DNA from: Bryum argenteum
Taxonomy: Eukaryota > Streptophyta > Bryopsida > Bryales > Bryaceae
NCBI GenBank assembly: GCA_037043015.1
Contig: CM073329.1
Span: 10,928,648 to 10,992,647 of the forward strand
Length of the DNA: 64,000 nucleotides
Reading direction: 5' to 3'
Shown here: piece by piece, positions 12,990 to 23,978 of the stretch
Layout: each line of letters opens with the position of its first letter
Position numbering within the stretch: the first letter of the stretch is position 1
Translations under genes and position numbers: made by a program
The notes under the pieces: generated by a model
Told to the model about the DNA's origin: nothing
What the model saw: the letters and a program-made list of their open reading frames with translations, nothing else
The model's database searches: none

Positions 12990-13125
12990 AGTATCCCCCA
13001 GAAGGCTTTGAGGTACCCATACAACAAGGTCCATGGACCCCTAATCATAGTTGGGTGGACTATGGTGATGAGCACCACGCTAGCATGGGGAATAGAACCT
13101 CCTCATTGGGGGCTAAGAGTTGGGG
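12990..13125 (-). mobile_element. tRNA-derived SINE, partial copy
   Basis: This shares GAGGTACCCATACAACAAGG, TAGTTGGGTGGA and GAGCACCACGC with the copy at 9335-9557 in the same orientation. The tRNA-like head is eroded. It ends directly beside a TTAA element that starts at 13133. Confidence 0.5.
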
Positions 13126-13132
13126 TCACTTG

Positions 13133-13389
13133 TTACCCACTCACTTTTGTTGGTACAAAATCGCATATACGACCTTAGTAGAAGCATGAAAAAAAGCTTT
13201 GTTTAAATGATAATTCTTAAAATTCCAACCATAACATCTCATATTTTACCTTGACATTCTTCTTGTACATCAAATTTGAACGGTTGATTCTTCTTCATTT
13301 GTGTTATCATAATGGTCAAAGTTGGTTGAATTTCTTCCCGTGGGAACCTCCAAAACCCATTTGGGGCTACAAGAAAAGTTAGAGGTTAA
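13133..13389. mobile_element. TTAA-flanked MITE, subfamily T1, diverged copy
   Basis: The left end TTACCCACTCACTTTTGTTG is a worn form of the T1 left end, and the right end is AAAGTTAGAGGTTAA. The interior matches the copies at 9745 and 20956 (ATAATGGTCAAAGTTGGTTG and GGGAACCTCCAAAACCC). Confidence 0.6.
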
Positions 13390-14926
13390 CCTCCTCATGG
13401 CCTTGGAGGTTAGTCCGAAGGGGGCACGCTAGCTTAGGCCCAACCAAGAAGGTTAAAAACCATGCAATTTCATTGGCTCTAAAGAGTTTTGGTGAGGGAA
13501 TATCGACTCATACTTTTGGGAAGAGCTCGATTTGGGTTGTTTGGACTCGGAACCAAATTGTTGTTTTTATAGAATATGAAATTATGAGTAGAGATATTTG
13601 CGCAATTAAATTTGATAGAACTTTGGGTAGACATACTAATGGGACAATATTAAACAAGGACCTCGAGTTGAATTTCTCAAAACTCAACTCTTACAAAAAG
13701 TTGCACATTGATTTCAAAAAGGACTATTTGGAAGTCAACTTTAGAGGTTTACAAGCTCCTTTACAAATATAGCAAGAAAAATTATGAAAATAAATAAATA
13801 TATATTGCATGAAAAGATTGCTAGAACAATTTATACATGCTAAGAAAGAGATGGGGTTCAATAAACAATGTATTTCACCCCTATGAGCTACTTTAGAGGC
13901 AAATAATAATAAGAATAAAATAACAAGTAAGACATTTGTGGAATTTTGGTTTTGACACCTCCCAAAGCCTATATTTGGAAATTTTGAGATGACAAGTGGA
14001 GACCCCATGCAACCCCCCATTTTACTCAAAGGAGAGTATATTTGGAATCTTGGAGTTCCGTACAACTACACTTTCTAATTTAGGGCTTGTAAGGACAAAA
14101 TACACCGAACCGGCTTGACCGTCCTAATTATTCCTAATCATTATCCATGCACCAAAACAATTCTCTCGCCGGCCTTAGCATAATCGGTAGATTCTAGAGG
14201 AATAGTTCAAGTGGGAAGCCTACCTACCTATGATACTCTAAATCCATTTATGAAATTCGTGAATATGGTTTTTCCAAATTTGATTTTTGATAATTCAACC
14301 GTAGGATCTTGTTTATGATTGTTTATTTCAGTCTACCCACCAATTTATATCAAATTTCACCACACAGATCTTGAGATACATTGAGTCAAAGTTTTAGTTG
14401 TTGTGAAAACAACCTACCAATTTTAAGCAAATTGACTTGATTCGGACTCCTCTCTCCTTTTGGGGTTAAGGGTTGCTTTACACAAGGGGCCAAGCCACTG
14501 ATGGCGCCAATTCATGGCAAGATCCTCTCTTGTGATTGGTCCAATTCTTGGAACTGCCCTGAAGGGCTTTATTGTACATGGGGAGTCAAGGTCAATTTTC
14601 TCAAATTGTATAAAAATGGGTGGGGGACAAGTTATGACACGGCCGACGCTCCAAAAGTTGGGAGATACAAGAACGGAAGGCCAACTCGGCCGTTGCTTGA
14701 TTTCTATACAAAATCATCATTTCACAAAAATATTTTAATGTGAACAAATCAAAAGCATGGTATGTAGCTACTAATACGAACATGCCTCATGGCCTCATTA
14801 TTTCTTCTACAAATCAAGCCCAAGGGCTTTACACATGGGGGAATTGGCCCTCACTTCAATGTGTTCTTAAAGTGGCCCATGGAACCAATTGAGCTCAAAA
14901 TTTGAGTAAAGTGGCTTAGAGAAGTG
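13390..14926. other. AT-rich intergenic DNA without a supported gene
   Basis: No coding region is supported. The segment near 14270-14440 resembles the one near 12010-12140, sharing AGATCTTGAGATACATTG. It is probably another worn transposon interior. Confidence 0.4.
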
Positions 14927-15512
14927 TTAACCCCTAACTTTCCTCGGTGTTTTTTGGGAGCTTGAAACCTCAAAACTGCAATTATTTACTCCTATGTACT
15001 CCCGAGGGTGTGAACAAATTTTGTTTCTTTTTTAAAACTTCCAACCGTAAGATCTTCTGCCTAAGACTATTTTTAGTTGTTGTTTAAAAATTTGACCGTT
15101 GGATGTTCACCGTTTGAGAGATCATAACATCCAAAGTTTGTCTCCCAAGTTTTTTTGGGCATTGCAAAGATTGGTTTTGAAGATTTTGGAGGTTGCCCTT
15201 CAAAAATTGGTAAGCTTTTTGACTTGAATCACTTTTAAATTTGAGTAGTGATTTAGTAATAAACATACTTCCAAAAAGAAAATTCAAAAAAATTACTTTT
15301 GTAAGCTGCCCTTTTTCGACTTGAAACCTAAAATTTTCTGCATGAAGGTTTTAAAATTGGAATTTGACTTTGCAAATTTTACCACATACACTTTGCAGTA
15401 TAAGGAGCACCCAATAAAAATCTTAGGCAAAAATATTACTCTTAACTACTTCATCTGGGCTGCCTGAAAGTGCAATATCCCGTTTCGGGCTTCAAGGAAA
15501 GTTAGGGGTTGA
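14927..15512. mobile_element. TTAA-flanked element, subfamily T2 (586 bp)
   Basis: The left end is TTAACCCCTAACTTTCCTCG and the right end AAGGAAAGTTAGGGGTTGA; about 17 bp pair as inverted termini. The interior, read on the minus strand, matches the longer element at 21219-22147, for example TAATATTTTTGCCT followed by a GTGTATGTGG stretch. No transposase frame is present, so it depends on proteins from elsewhere. Confidence 0.7.
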
Positions 15513-15754
15513 CCTTGACTCCTCATGTAAATCGTCCTTAACTAAATTTGATGCTTAAATTCAATACTTGGTGTGGGGGTTTCATCTTACAACTAAACTG
15601 ATTCCATGGGCCAGTTTTCATTTGTCTGAGATTATACTGTGCATACATATTCTCGAGGTGAACCAACAAACAAACAAACCATAATTTATATAACAAAATA
15701 TTCAACTACTAGTTTAATGGCTACTCGTTACTACTTGTGATTATAGTGTCCACC

Positions 15755-15870
15755 TTGAAAGGGGTTAGTAGTCCTATGTCATTGTTGTTATGTCTCGTGG
15801 GCATATCATCAAGGGTAAGTCGAACGGGCATATTATCCACGCCAGGCCTACAAGGGTTTTGGTGTTCTTA
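15755..15870. repeat. Dispersed repeat, copy 1 (partner at 33945-34085)
   Basis: This shares GTCATTGTTGTTATGTC, CGTGGGCATATCATCAAGGG and GGTGTTCTTATTTATT with 33945-34085 in the same orientation. It is GC-richer than its surroundings. No termini or coding frame identify its class. Confidence 0.55.
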
Positions 15871-16280
15871 TTTATTTTCTGAAATTACATAGTGCCTATT
15901 CTCAACGCTTAAGATAAGGCACATGGCAATATTATAAGCATGGCTCGTTCCTCACACAAGTTTGTTATCCATTAGTTTCAAAGTACTGTAGTGTAACGAT
16001 TCCAAATTCTTGTGAGTAAAAGGGAGGATAATGATCATATACCCAAATGTTATAAAATAGATATTTTGCCAAACCAGTGAACATGGGGTTGAAATTTGGA
16101 AGAATCAATTTGGGATGATTTAGGAGCAAATATCTGGGCTGGATGGCTGGATGGCTCATGCACAAACATAACAGTAGCAAATAGCATTGTCACAGATGGG
16201 GAAAGAAGAGGACAAGGAAGGAGACTCTTCTACTGGGGCAATGGTTCGTGGCAGCTACCAAGGAGGCACCCTAGAATCCG

Positions 16281-16440
16281 TGGGGACCTCCTAAGGCCGT
16301 TTTTGATAATTTTGAATTCAAATTTGAGGTCTGCAATCTCAAGTTACCCTTGGAAGCCTACTCCTCGGCATTTAATGTCTATACATCAAAAAATGAGGGG
16401 GCTCATTACCCCTCCTCCATCCTCCTTGGTAGCTGTGCTA
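16281..16440. repeat. Dispersed repeat, copy 2 (partner at 12250-12420)
   Basis: This is the second copy of the segment at 12250-12420. It runs straight into the minisatellite that starts near 16560. Confidence 0.5.
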
Positions 16441-16559
16441 CGAACGCTTACCCCTTCTACTGTAGCAGCAGCTGAGGAGCATACACCAGGAATCTTGGAT
16501 CCCCCCGAGACACCCGCCCACCCCACACAAACAGCACCAAATCGTTTGCCCATCTCTGT

Positions 16560-16910
16560 ACTCCATCCGCTCCCCTTTCACACCTGCACCACCCCCGTAT
16601 TAGCACCCCCTCCCCTTTGCCAGCTCATCCATCACTTCCGTACTGCCACCCTCCCCTTTTTCCATTTCATCACTTCCGTATTAGCACCCTCCTCATCCCC
16701 ATATTAGCACCCTCTCTTTCCCCATATCAGCACTTCCATATTAGCACCCTCCTCTTTCCCATAATGGCACCCTCTCTTTTTTCTATATCACACTTCCATA
16801 TTAGCATTCTCTCTTTTTCCATATCATCACTTCCATATTAGCACCCTCCCCTTTCCCATATTATCACTTCCATATTAGCACACTCTTCTTTCCCATATCA
16901 TCACTTCCAT
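16560..16910. repeat. Degenerate minisatellite, CACTTCCATATTAGCACCCT-type
   Basis: Units built from CATATCATCACTTCCATATT followed by AGCACCCTCC and a CTTTCC spacer recur about every 24-40 bp. The long frame that crosses it is low-complexity and not a believable gene. A similar ATCACCTCC motif makes up the minisatellites at 26040-26160 and 43115-43385. Confidence 0.7.
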
Positions 16911-17164
16911 GTTAATTTTGAAGTTCTACTTGGGAATATTTGGAACCCGGAGGCTCTGCCATATGCTAATATTTGTTGAACCTCTTTGAAATTTCACTAT
17001 ATGATTGTAATGGAAAATTGTGGTAATTTCCACCATGTTGAATGACTCATTCTACTATGGTAAGGAGCTCAATATTGGTTGAATTCTAGCATGGTAAAGA
17101 TGTAATTACACAAGCGAGAAATTTGTGTGGATGGGCAAAGTAATAAGAAGATTGGAGATGGTGA

Positions 17165-17306
17165 CACTAGTAGAAAAGTGGCTTGAGTATACCGCACGTG
17201 TACACCCCAAAGTGGCGATTTACACCCAATGTGGGTGTAATTCGCTATACCAGGTATACTTCTTGTGTATAGTGAGTGGTGTACTAAAGCCATTACAATA
17301 CTAGTG
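17165..17306. mobile_element. CACTA-type MITE, 142 bp, with TGA target duplication
   Basis: It starts CACTAGTAGAAAAGTGGCTT and ends AGCCATTACAATACTAGTG. The termini pair over about 29 bp with a few mismatches. TGA lies immediately on both sides, the 3-bp duplication typical of CACTA (En/Spm) transposons. No coding capacity. Confidence 0.85.
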
Positions 17307-17507
17307 TGAAATCATAAATTTTGCACCCTCCAAAAATTTGTTGTTGTTATTTTTTTCTTACCGCTCAAACTTTACCGCTCACTGCTCAACGCTCACACCG
17401 GTGGGTTTCCTGTCATCTACGCAATGCGTCGCTCATGGTGAAGGCATTTTACATATTACATCTAGAGGCCCTCCATCCACCGGTTAGACCTAGAAGGGGG
17501 GGGGTAA

Positions 17508-17696
17508 TGTTAGAACTATACTTAGAAGATGGTGCGGATCCGGGTGATAGTTGACAGTTGACCGCCAGTTGGGTTAACTGCCACTTCTGTATGTATAAAT
17601 GGCCAGTGAAGGAGCCTTCTCCTTCACTCCACATTCTGTCTTTACAAATATAGTTTTGTTATCTTTGCACATGCCTTAGTTGGTCCAGCTCTGACA
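17508..17696 (+). mobile_element. LTR-like fragment (fossil), low confidence
   Basis: The segment begins TGTTAGAAC and ends TGACA, with a TATAAATGG promoter-like string in the middle near 17595. This organisation resembles one long terminal repeat of a copia-type retrotransposon. No internal retroelement genes are next to it and no target duplication is clear, so it would be a solo or partial fossil end. Confidence 0.25.
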
Positions 17697-18811
17697 CTTG
17701 CACAAAAAATCCATTAAATAATACATTTGATTTCACATAATTGGTTTGCAATGCTTCACCAAGCCCATGTTTGGAAACCCAAAAACAAAAGCTGCCTCCA
17801 CTAAAAGTCTAAAATGCATACCATTAATCTTTAATTCATTGTAAGCATATGCAAATTTTATCACACAAAATAGACTAGATTTGGGACCGACTCAAGTAAT
17901 TTTATCAAAAAAGAACTTCAAATGAAGAAGTTATGGTTCCCCAAAGATTTTACCCTTCATCCAAAATGTCGTTTTCATCCAAACTACATAACCAACGTTA
18001 TCTCCCCCATCTTGTTTGCGAGCCTCCTTCCAGCATTGAGGCGAGCTCCCGCGTTCAATGACATGCGCAATCAGCTGGAAGTCTCTTCTCAAAGCCCTTA
18101 GCTTACTAACACTATTCAACAACTTAACAATAGATACAATAAATAAGGTACTAATCTATGTATGAATATTAGCCTCGTAAGTTCAAATCTGGTACATCTT
18201 TGACATGCCTATAAGCAGAGATTTGTTGTCTTAACTATTAGATCCTGGAGGCTTGATGATCCTCTGGTAATCACAAGGGCTGCTGCTCTTATTGGTTGGG
18301 TTGACAAATTTGGAGGCCTTTTCATCTTTGAGGTCCATGTCCAAACTTGCATGTTGCTTGTAATTTTGCCATTGAATCAACCTTCACAAGAGAGACAAAC
18401 ATGAACTTGAAACCTAGAGCACCTTAAAACACTGGTGACCTGGTCAACAAACTCGCCTTCGTTCAAGAGAAAACTAACATACATTTTCGACACAACCCCG
18501 CGTGTAGCATACATCTTCAACAAAACCTCACCAGAACAGACAACTCCCACGATGCATACTCTATAGCAGTTATAATCCAATTCCATTAAGACCATGCTTG
18601 CTCGAGTATGTCTGGCTCCTCCTCAAAATCTACAGCGGCAAGTGTCGACGCACTCGTAGCTCTCTTTAAGATCTTGATGTTTTGAAGTTAGGCCGAGACT
18701 TTTCGATGCTGAGTCTAATTCTGGTCGCCTCATAGCCTGAGATACCTGCTTATAAGTCAGATAACACATTAGCATTTCACAAGCTTGCTAAACAAAGAAA
18801 GTAAACAACTC

Positions 18812-18812
18812 G

Positions 18813-18863
<51 letters not shown>
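18812..18863. repeat. Microsatellite (AT)n(AG)n
   Basis: A run of AT dinucleotides passes straight into a run of AG dinucleotides. It lies in unit A at the place where the other units carry a short TATATAT stretch, so it has expanded locally. Confidence 0.9.
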
Positions 18864-18867
<4 letters not shown>

Positions 18868-18991
18868 CTTGAGACAAATTTGTACTGTGTGCCACTGTAG
18901 AGGTTACCTTCAACAAATTCGTTCGCCTCTTCCAATCTTCAATACTGAGTGGCTATGAATTCAGTCAATTAATTAACCGGCAAGCCATTGT

Positions 18992-19163
18992 CACTAGTAG
19001 AAAATGGCACTAAAAGTGACGGTCATAATGTTTTGACCGTAATGACACATAGTGCGTATTTTAATTGTGCTTTTAATGACATCATGATAAATTATTATAT
19101 TTGTCACTTTTCTTTAAATTTTTTATCAATCTATTAGGATGCGGTATGCTTATTACAAAAAAA

Positions 19164-19224
<61 letters not shown>

Positions 19225-19335
19225 AGAAAAATGACAAATATCATAATTTCCTTTGATGTTATCAAAAGCACAATTAAAACTGACACTTTGTCAAGTCATT
19301 ACGTTTGTCACTTTTAGTGCCATTTTCTACTAGAG
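18992..19335. mobile_element. CACTA-type MITE inside unit A
   Basis: It starts CACTAGTAGAAAATGGCACT; the other end, CATTTTCTACTAGAG, is a slightly worn inverted copy. The termini pair over about 35 bp. A run of about 24 A and then (AT)n at about 19157-19222 has expanded in the middle. It occupies the same position as the MITE in unit D (46826-47116), so it was inserted before those units duplicated. Confidence 0.85.
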
Positions 19336-20032
19336 CGTCACCCTACGCAAGGAAAATTAGCGCAGACATCATGAATTGAGATTTTACATTAAAAAGTATG
19401 TTTCAGATTCCGAATAATATGAAAGTTCTACCACATTTTATAACTACTGCTACATGCAAGCATAGCAAATGATGGCTCCAATCTTAATCATGTTTGGATT
19501 GTTAAGAATCCAATGAATGCCAACACAAAACGAAAACAACAAAATTCATAAACAACAATGATATGTGTCTCCTCAAAGAAGAGTCGCCGATGTATCATCC
19601 AAGGATGATAGTAAGAATTGGACTGCCTACTCAAGGAACTCTTTTTATCAGGTGAATTTTCAAGCAAGGAGAATTCCGGAAATAAATCGGAGAGAATGAA
19701 GTCGGATTTAATCTCATATGATTTGTACATTCCCGCAATCTTCAACTCGATATGGAGCTCACACAACGTAAGTGTGGTAATCTGGGATAGATGTCAGACT
19801 CTAGCCATTTGGAGTTTCGTAGGCCACTCGCGCACCTTGTGCCATGGAGTATTTCTCGTGCCGCCTCCAAAACCTCAATTTGAGCTTCAAAGGTCCGGAG
19901 ATGCGCGAGGGTTGCACTATCACCTGCACAAAGCGACTCGTTAAAAACACTCTTCATCATCATAAGAGAGGCATGGGAGGCAAAACTTACTTAAGGAACC
20001 TCGTGAAGTTTTATTCCCAAGAGCAATAGTAT

Positions 20033-20509
20033 TCAAGCAATCAAGGACTTGGGAGTCGGAGCCTCCACGGGCTTTACGCTGCACCACACATTCTTTTCCG
20101 CGGACACCATCTCCTGAGATAATAACACCGCAAGTTGTATGCGCGCAAAAGGCCGTATCGCCAAGAATACCAAGGTGCAGACCAAGGCTAGGAACATGAT
20201 GGCCAACCTTGCTATAGTTAGAAAGAGCAACATGGCGAGAGGCAATGACGCGATGGCAAGAGGCAGAGAGCGCGACGGGAAGGCGAGATGGAACGACCGC
20301 GACGCGAAGGCGAGAGGCAACGAGCGCGACGCGAAGGCAAGAGGCAACGAGCGCGACGCGAATCCGAGAGACGGCGAGCGCGGTAGCAAGAGCGATGATG
20401 AGAGGTAGTAATGGCCAAAGGCGATGTACGCGAAGGCAAGTAGCAAGCAGCTTCGCGATAGAGATTTACCGCCTTCGGAGCTAGCTAACGAGATTGTAAT
20501 TTTAGCCAT
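20033..20509 (-). CDS. Hypothetical repeat-rich protein of unit A
   Basis: This is a 158-codon frame starting MAKITISLASSEGGKS. It passes through four to five copies of a nine-residue repeat, LPLAFASRS, then a hydrophobic stretch (MLLFLTIARLAIMFLALVC) and a block with VWCSVKPVEAPTPKSLIA. Unit D keeps the start (MAKIIVSLASFEGGKS). The array is also open on the other strand, where it reads ARGNERDAK, so the open frame alone does not prove coding. The ATG was chosen because it is conserved between units A and D. No known domain is recognised, and transcription is unknown. Confidence 0.3.
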   Translation of the reverse strand: MAKITISLASSEGGKSLSRSCLLLAFAYIAFGHYYLSSSLLLPRSPSLGFASRSLPLAFASRSLPLAFASRSFHLAFPSRSLPLAIASLPLAMLLFLTIARLAIMFLALVCTLVFLAIRPFARIQLAVLLSQEMVSAEKNVWCSVKPVEAPTPKSLIA

Positions 20510-20955
20510 CTGGGTTGGTTGCTTTCGTTTTGGACTTCCGTTTTTAGATTTAGTTTTATGATTTCTGGTCTTCAATTCGCAATTTAATTTCTATGACAAA
20601 ATCAGTCTACCTGCTAAACAAATTCTCAGTGTTTTCACTTTTGTAGACAATCTCTCTTTTTCATGTCAACTCTCTTTTTCATGTCAACTCTCTTTTTCAG
20701 GCCAATTTTCTAGCGCGGAGGATTTCGGAGATGAATCTGAGAAGATGAAGTCGGAGTCGATCTCGTAAGGTTTGTACACTCTTGCGGTCTTCAAGTTGAT
20801 CACGAGCTAATCTATTGCTTGCAATGTAAGTTTGGTAATCTTTGATGCAAGTGGGTATGTTGCTCGTCAAAGTCTTGTAGCTAGGACACTCGTGAGCTCT
20901 GTGCCTTAGAGTACTCCTCGTGTCGCCTCCAACCCTTCTATTCGAGCTTCAAGGT

Positions 20956-21222
20956 TTAACCCCTAACTCTCCTTGTTGCAAAACGGTCTAAGTCACAAAA
21001 TGTGACCTTCCTTTGGATTAAGCTCAAACAATCTCAATCCAAGCATTCTTTAAAAGATTCAACCGTAAGATCTCAAAGTTCACTTGACATTCTTCTCACA
21101 TACCAAATTTGAACCGTTCATTATTCCTCATTTGTAAGATTATAATGGTCAAAGTTGGCTGATTTTTTCTCCTGCGGGAACCTCCGAACCCGATTCGGGT
21201 TTTAAGGAGAGTTAGGGGTTAA
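20956..21222. mobile_element. TTAA-flanked MITE, subfamily T1, well preserved
   Basis: It starts TTAACCCCTAACTCTCCTTG and ends AAGGAGAGTTAGGGGTTAA, with perfect 17-bp inverted termini and TTAA on each side. It has inserted into the TTAA at the edge of the next element (21219-22147) and shares that tetranucleotide. Length and interior match the copy at 9745-10012. Confidence 0.85.
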
Positions 21223-22147
21223 CCACTAAACTACCAAGGCCTCCTTTTAGGAGATTTGTGATTTCGGGCAACCTAAGTAAAGATGTTAAAAGTAATATTT
21301 TTGCCTGAGATTTTTACTGGATGTTCTCTATACTACAAGGTGTATGTGGGAAAATTTGAAAAGTCAAACTCCACCTTTGGAGTTTTAAACGCAAATTTTA
21401 GTTTTCAGCCTAGGGGCGGGCAAAAAAAACTTTTTATTTTTACCTTTTTTTTAAAAAAAAATTGAAATCTTTTATTGATTGATTTTGTACATAGTTTTCC
21501 CAGTGACCCAAGTTGAAAATTTTACTAATCCTACAAGGGCAGTCTTCAAAAATTACAAGAGCTAGATTCAAAATTTTCTATGATATTACAATTTTTTCTT
21601 TCAAAATTTGCCAGAATTTGAGATTTTGGAATTTTTTGAATGTATGTTTTCTTGAAATTCACAAACTCAAGAAGGTATGTACTCGCCATTCGTTTTTCCA
21701 CTAAACCATATACAATGAACTTGGTGCATGTTTTACCAAATCCTTGATTTCTACCTTCTTCTAATAAATAAATTGCATGAAGGTTTAAAAAGCAGAGTGA
21801 GTGTCTAAAGTTTTGCATGGACATGCTCAACTTAGTTATATACATGGGAAAAATATGAGCTAGATGTTTAAGGTAATAAGCATCACGTTTTCCTTTGCAC
21901 AAAGTGGACTATGTTTGCTGAAGAAAAGATTGCATTTACTTTGAATGTTATGATCTTACAAATGGCAAAGATCCAACGGTTGAAATTTCAGCCACTATCT
22001 CTAATGGTAGTTCTCTTTAAGATCATACGGTTGAAAGTTTCAAAAAAGTTTAAAAAATATTCTCATACTCCAAAGTTTACTAGGTTGTATGAAATTGCAA
22101 TTTTGGAGTTTGGAGCTCACAAAACACCATGGTCGTTTAGGGGTTAA
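21219..22147. mobile_element. TTAA-flanked element, subfamily T2 (929 bp)
   Basis: Left end TTAACCACTAAACTACCAAG, right end CCATGGTCGTTTAGGGGTTAA (last 20 paired), so about 20 bp form inverted termini. The flanks can be compared with unit C, which has the same host sequence without any insertion: the joined flanks here read AAGGTTTAAAAAATGCG against AAGGTTTGAAAAATGCG in unit C. That shows TTAA was the target and was duplicated. The interior has no intact transposase frame. Confidence 0.8.
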
Positions 22148-22929
22148 AAAATGCGCGAGGGTTGTTTTATAACCTGCACAAAGTCACTCATTAGAGCCAC
22201 TCTTCAACACAATAAAAGACCATGTGAGACAACAAAGCAAAACTTACGCAAGGAGACTGAAGAAGCTTTATGCCGAAGAGCAAGAATATCCATGCAAGTA
22301 AGGCCTTGAGAGTTGAAGCCTCCATGGGCTTTACTCCGCACCACACGGTCCTCTCCATTGACACCATCTCCTCAAACGGAAACTCCAAATTGCAGCAGAT
22401 CACGAGGGTAACAAACATGACTGCCAACCACAATATGGTTACAAAGAGTAGCATGGTTTAGAAGCGCGATAGCAAGAAGAAAGGAGCGCACGATGGCTAG
22501 AGGGTAGGAGCGCGCGATGAGGAGAGGAATGAGCGCGCCATGGCGAGAGGGCAGCATGATGATGGGGAGAGGGCAGGAGCGTGTAATGGCAAGAGAGGAG
22601 CAGTGCGCGATGGCAAGAGGGCAACAACGAGAGGGCAGTGGTACGCGATGGCGAGGGGGCAGCAGCGCGCGATGGGAAGAGGATACTAGTACGCGGTTGC
22701 GAGAGGGCATAAGCACGCGATGGCGATAGTGCTGCAACGTGTGATGGCGAGGGAGCAGCAGCGCGCGAAGGCGAGAGGGCTACAGGACAATAGCGAGAGG
22801 TAATGAGAGGAAGATGATGGCATCTTCATGAAACAAATTTTTCACTACTTTGGAGCCAGCCAATAGGACTATAACTTCAAAGTTAGGTATGTAGACTATG
22901 GTCTCACTGCATCCGAGTTAGTGGCTTTA

Positions 22930-23303
22930 GAGCATGCCCAGCCCTGCGCTCTAGGCCGGACCATAGGGCTGCGCTAAAAGCTTGCAGGCCCTGCTTGAGC
23001 GGGCGTCGATACCTCACTCCACGCTGGAAGGTAAGGCACATAAAAAGGCTGCTTGCAAATCACACTTTCTAACAAGTAATTATAATAGAGATTATTTTCT
23101 GCCAATAAATTTAATGCCACATGTCACTCTCGCAGTAGTGAAAGGGGGTGTTAAAATGTGAGTGAAGACACGGGATAAAATGGTGTGCTAAAATTAGGAG
23201 ACGTCAATCCTCTTTGACCAGGTTACAGGGATAGTGTGGGCTAGGGTCCTTTCACACGCCAAACAAGGTTCCACTCTCCGTTCAGTGCGGGCGGGGCATG
23301 CTC
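22930..23303. mobile_element. PIF/Harbinger-type MITE with TTA target duplication
   Basis: It starts GAGCATGCCCAGCCCTGCG and ends GTGCGGGCGGGGCATGCTC. TTA lies directly on both sides, the 3-bp duplication expected of PIF/Harbinger elements. A 381-bp relative sits at the equivalent place in unit C (43991-44371). Confidence 0.85.
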
Positions 23304-23444
23304 TTAGTTCTGGGCTTCAGTTTGATGGGTTTTTGTACTTATATCATCATAATAGAGTATAAGATAGTAAACATGTCATTTTTCCTAATTGGCTTCAAAA
23401 AATACCCATAAAAATAGAGTTATGAGCCCCTCTTAGGATAATTG

Positions 23445-23530
23445 GGTGGAATATGGTGGGGCATGATGATTTGAACATACACCCTTCTCACCTGGTGGCC
23501 ATGGGCCTCATTCACTACGTTGAGGCTTCT
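23445..23530 (-). mobile_element. tRNA-derived SINE fragment
   Basis: Read on the minus strand it keeps a worn tRNA-like head and the CCACCATATTCCACCC stretch related to the copies at 9335 and 12990. It is short and diverged. Confidence 0.35.
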
Positions 23531-23597
23531 AGCGTATCGATTTACTTCTGGGTTTTCAATTGGTGAATCTTTTATTGCAAATTTCATGTTGGTATTA

Positions 23598-23978
23598 GAG
23601 AAATCCGCTAAGTAGTCCCCAGTTTGGACCTTAGTTGATCCCCAGTTGGTCCCCAGTCCGTCGTTTCGTGCCCAGTTTTCGGTTATCCGCTAAGTAGAGC
23701 AAACTGGGGACCAAATGCACGAAATTGGGGACCAGATGTTCGGCGCTCGGCGCTGCCCCTCCGAACTCTTCACTCTAGCTTCTCGCTGTGTTGCGGACTG
23801 GGCACCAAGTCAAACTAGGGACCAAACTCGGAATACCATCACAATCGGTGCATTCTTGAGTTTAGCCCCCAGGTTCGATCGTAGTGTAAAAAGTTGGTGC
23901 CCTGTTCGACGTTTCGTCCCCAGTCCGACCAAAACTGGGTGTTCTCGTCCCCAGTCCGTCGTACTTAGCGGATTTCTC
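23598..23978. mobile_element. Inverted-repeat element with 5-bp TATTA duplication
   Basis: It starts GAGAAATCCGCTAAGTA and ends TACTTAGCGGATTTCTC, an exact 17-bp inverted pair, with TATTA on both sides. The interior repeats GGTCCCCAGT-like strings on both strands. A 15-bp direct repeat, AAATTTCATGTTGGT, also lies outside it at about 23578 and 24003. The superfamily is not clear from termini alone. Confidence 0.7.

Larger units (their letters stand above)
17715..20620 (-). pseudogene. Gene-like repeat unit A (unrecognised family)
   Basis: This is one of at least six copies of a gene-like unit (A-F). Read on the minus strand it has: a leader near 20600; an ATG at 20507-20509 (MAKITISLAS); a 27-bp tandem array; a conserved block ending near 20030 in a GTAAGTTTTG donor-like site; a CAG and a helix-like module (GDSATLAHLRT) near 19900; a KIAGMYKSYEIKSDFILSD module; a CACTA MITE; and further modules near 18600-17930 (MYVSFLLNEGEFV, SKLRALRRDFQLIAHVIE). 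Protein-level likeness between units exceeds what random drift would leave. It may be a multi-exon gene of unknown function or a captured gene fragment. It corresponds to unit D in inverted orientation. I do not recognise the family. Confidence 0.5.
20621..23325 (-). pseudogene. Gene-like repeat unit B, split by nested TTAA elements
   Basis: Unit B is the inverted counterpart of unit C (43877-45560). On the minus strand it carries the Harbinger MITE at 22930-23303, then a 24-bp tandem array (about 22790-22460), the VWCGVKPMEASTLKAL block near 22340, a GTAAG-like donor and the start of the helix module near 22160. Two back-to-back TTAA elements (20956-22147) then split it, and the module resumes at 20955. 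The insertion makes it non-functional as a gene in its present form, whatever the original function. Confidence 0.5.

Noticed and set aside
16096-16707. 203-residue plus-strand frame
   Set aside because: It crosses a dispersed repeat and a minisatellite; the product is low-complexity and has no domain.
18377-18595. Stand-alone small gene on the minus strand
   Set aside because: The frame is one module of repeat unit A and has a diverged counterpart in unit F, so it is treated as part of the unit.
21200-22147. TTTAGGG-like strings as interstitial telomere repeats
   Set aside because: They occur singly, always at TTAA element ends (TTTAGGGGTTAA), not in tandem arrays.
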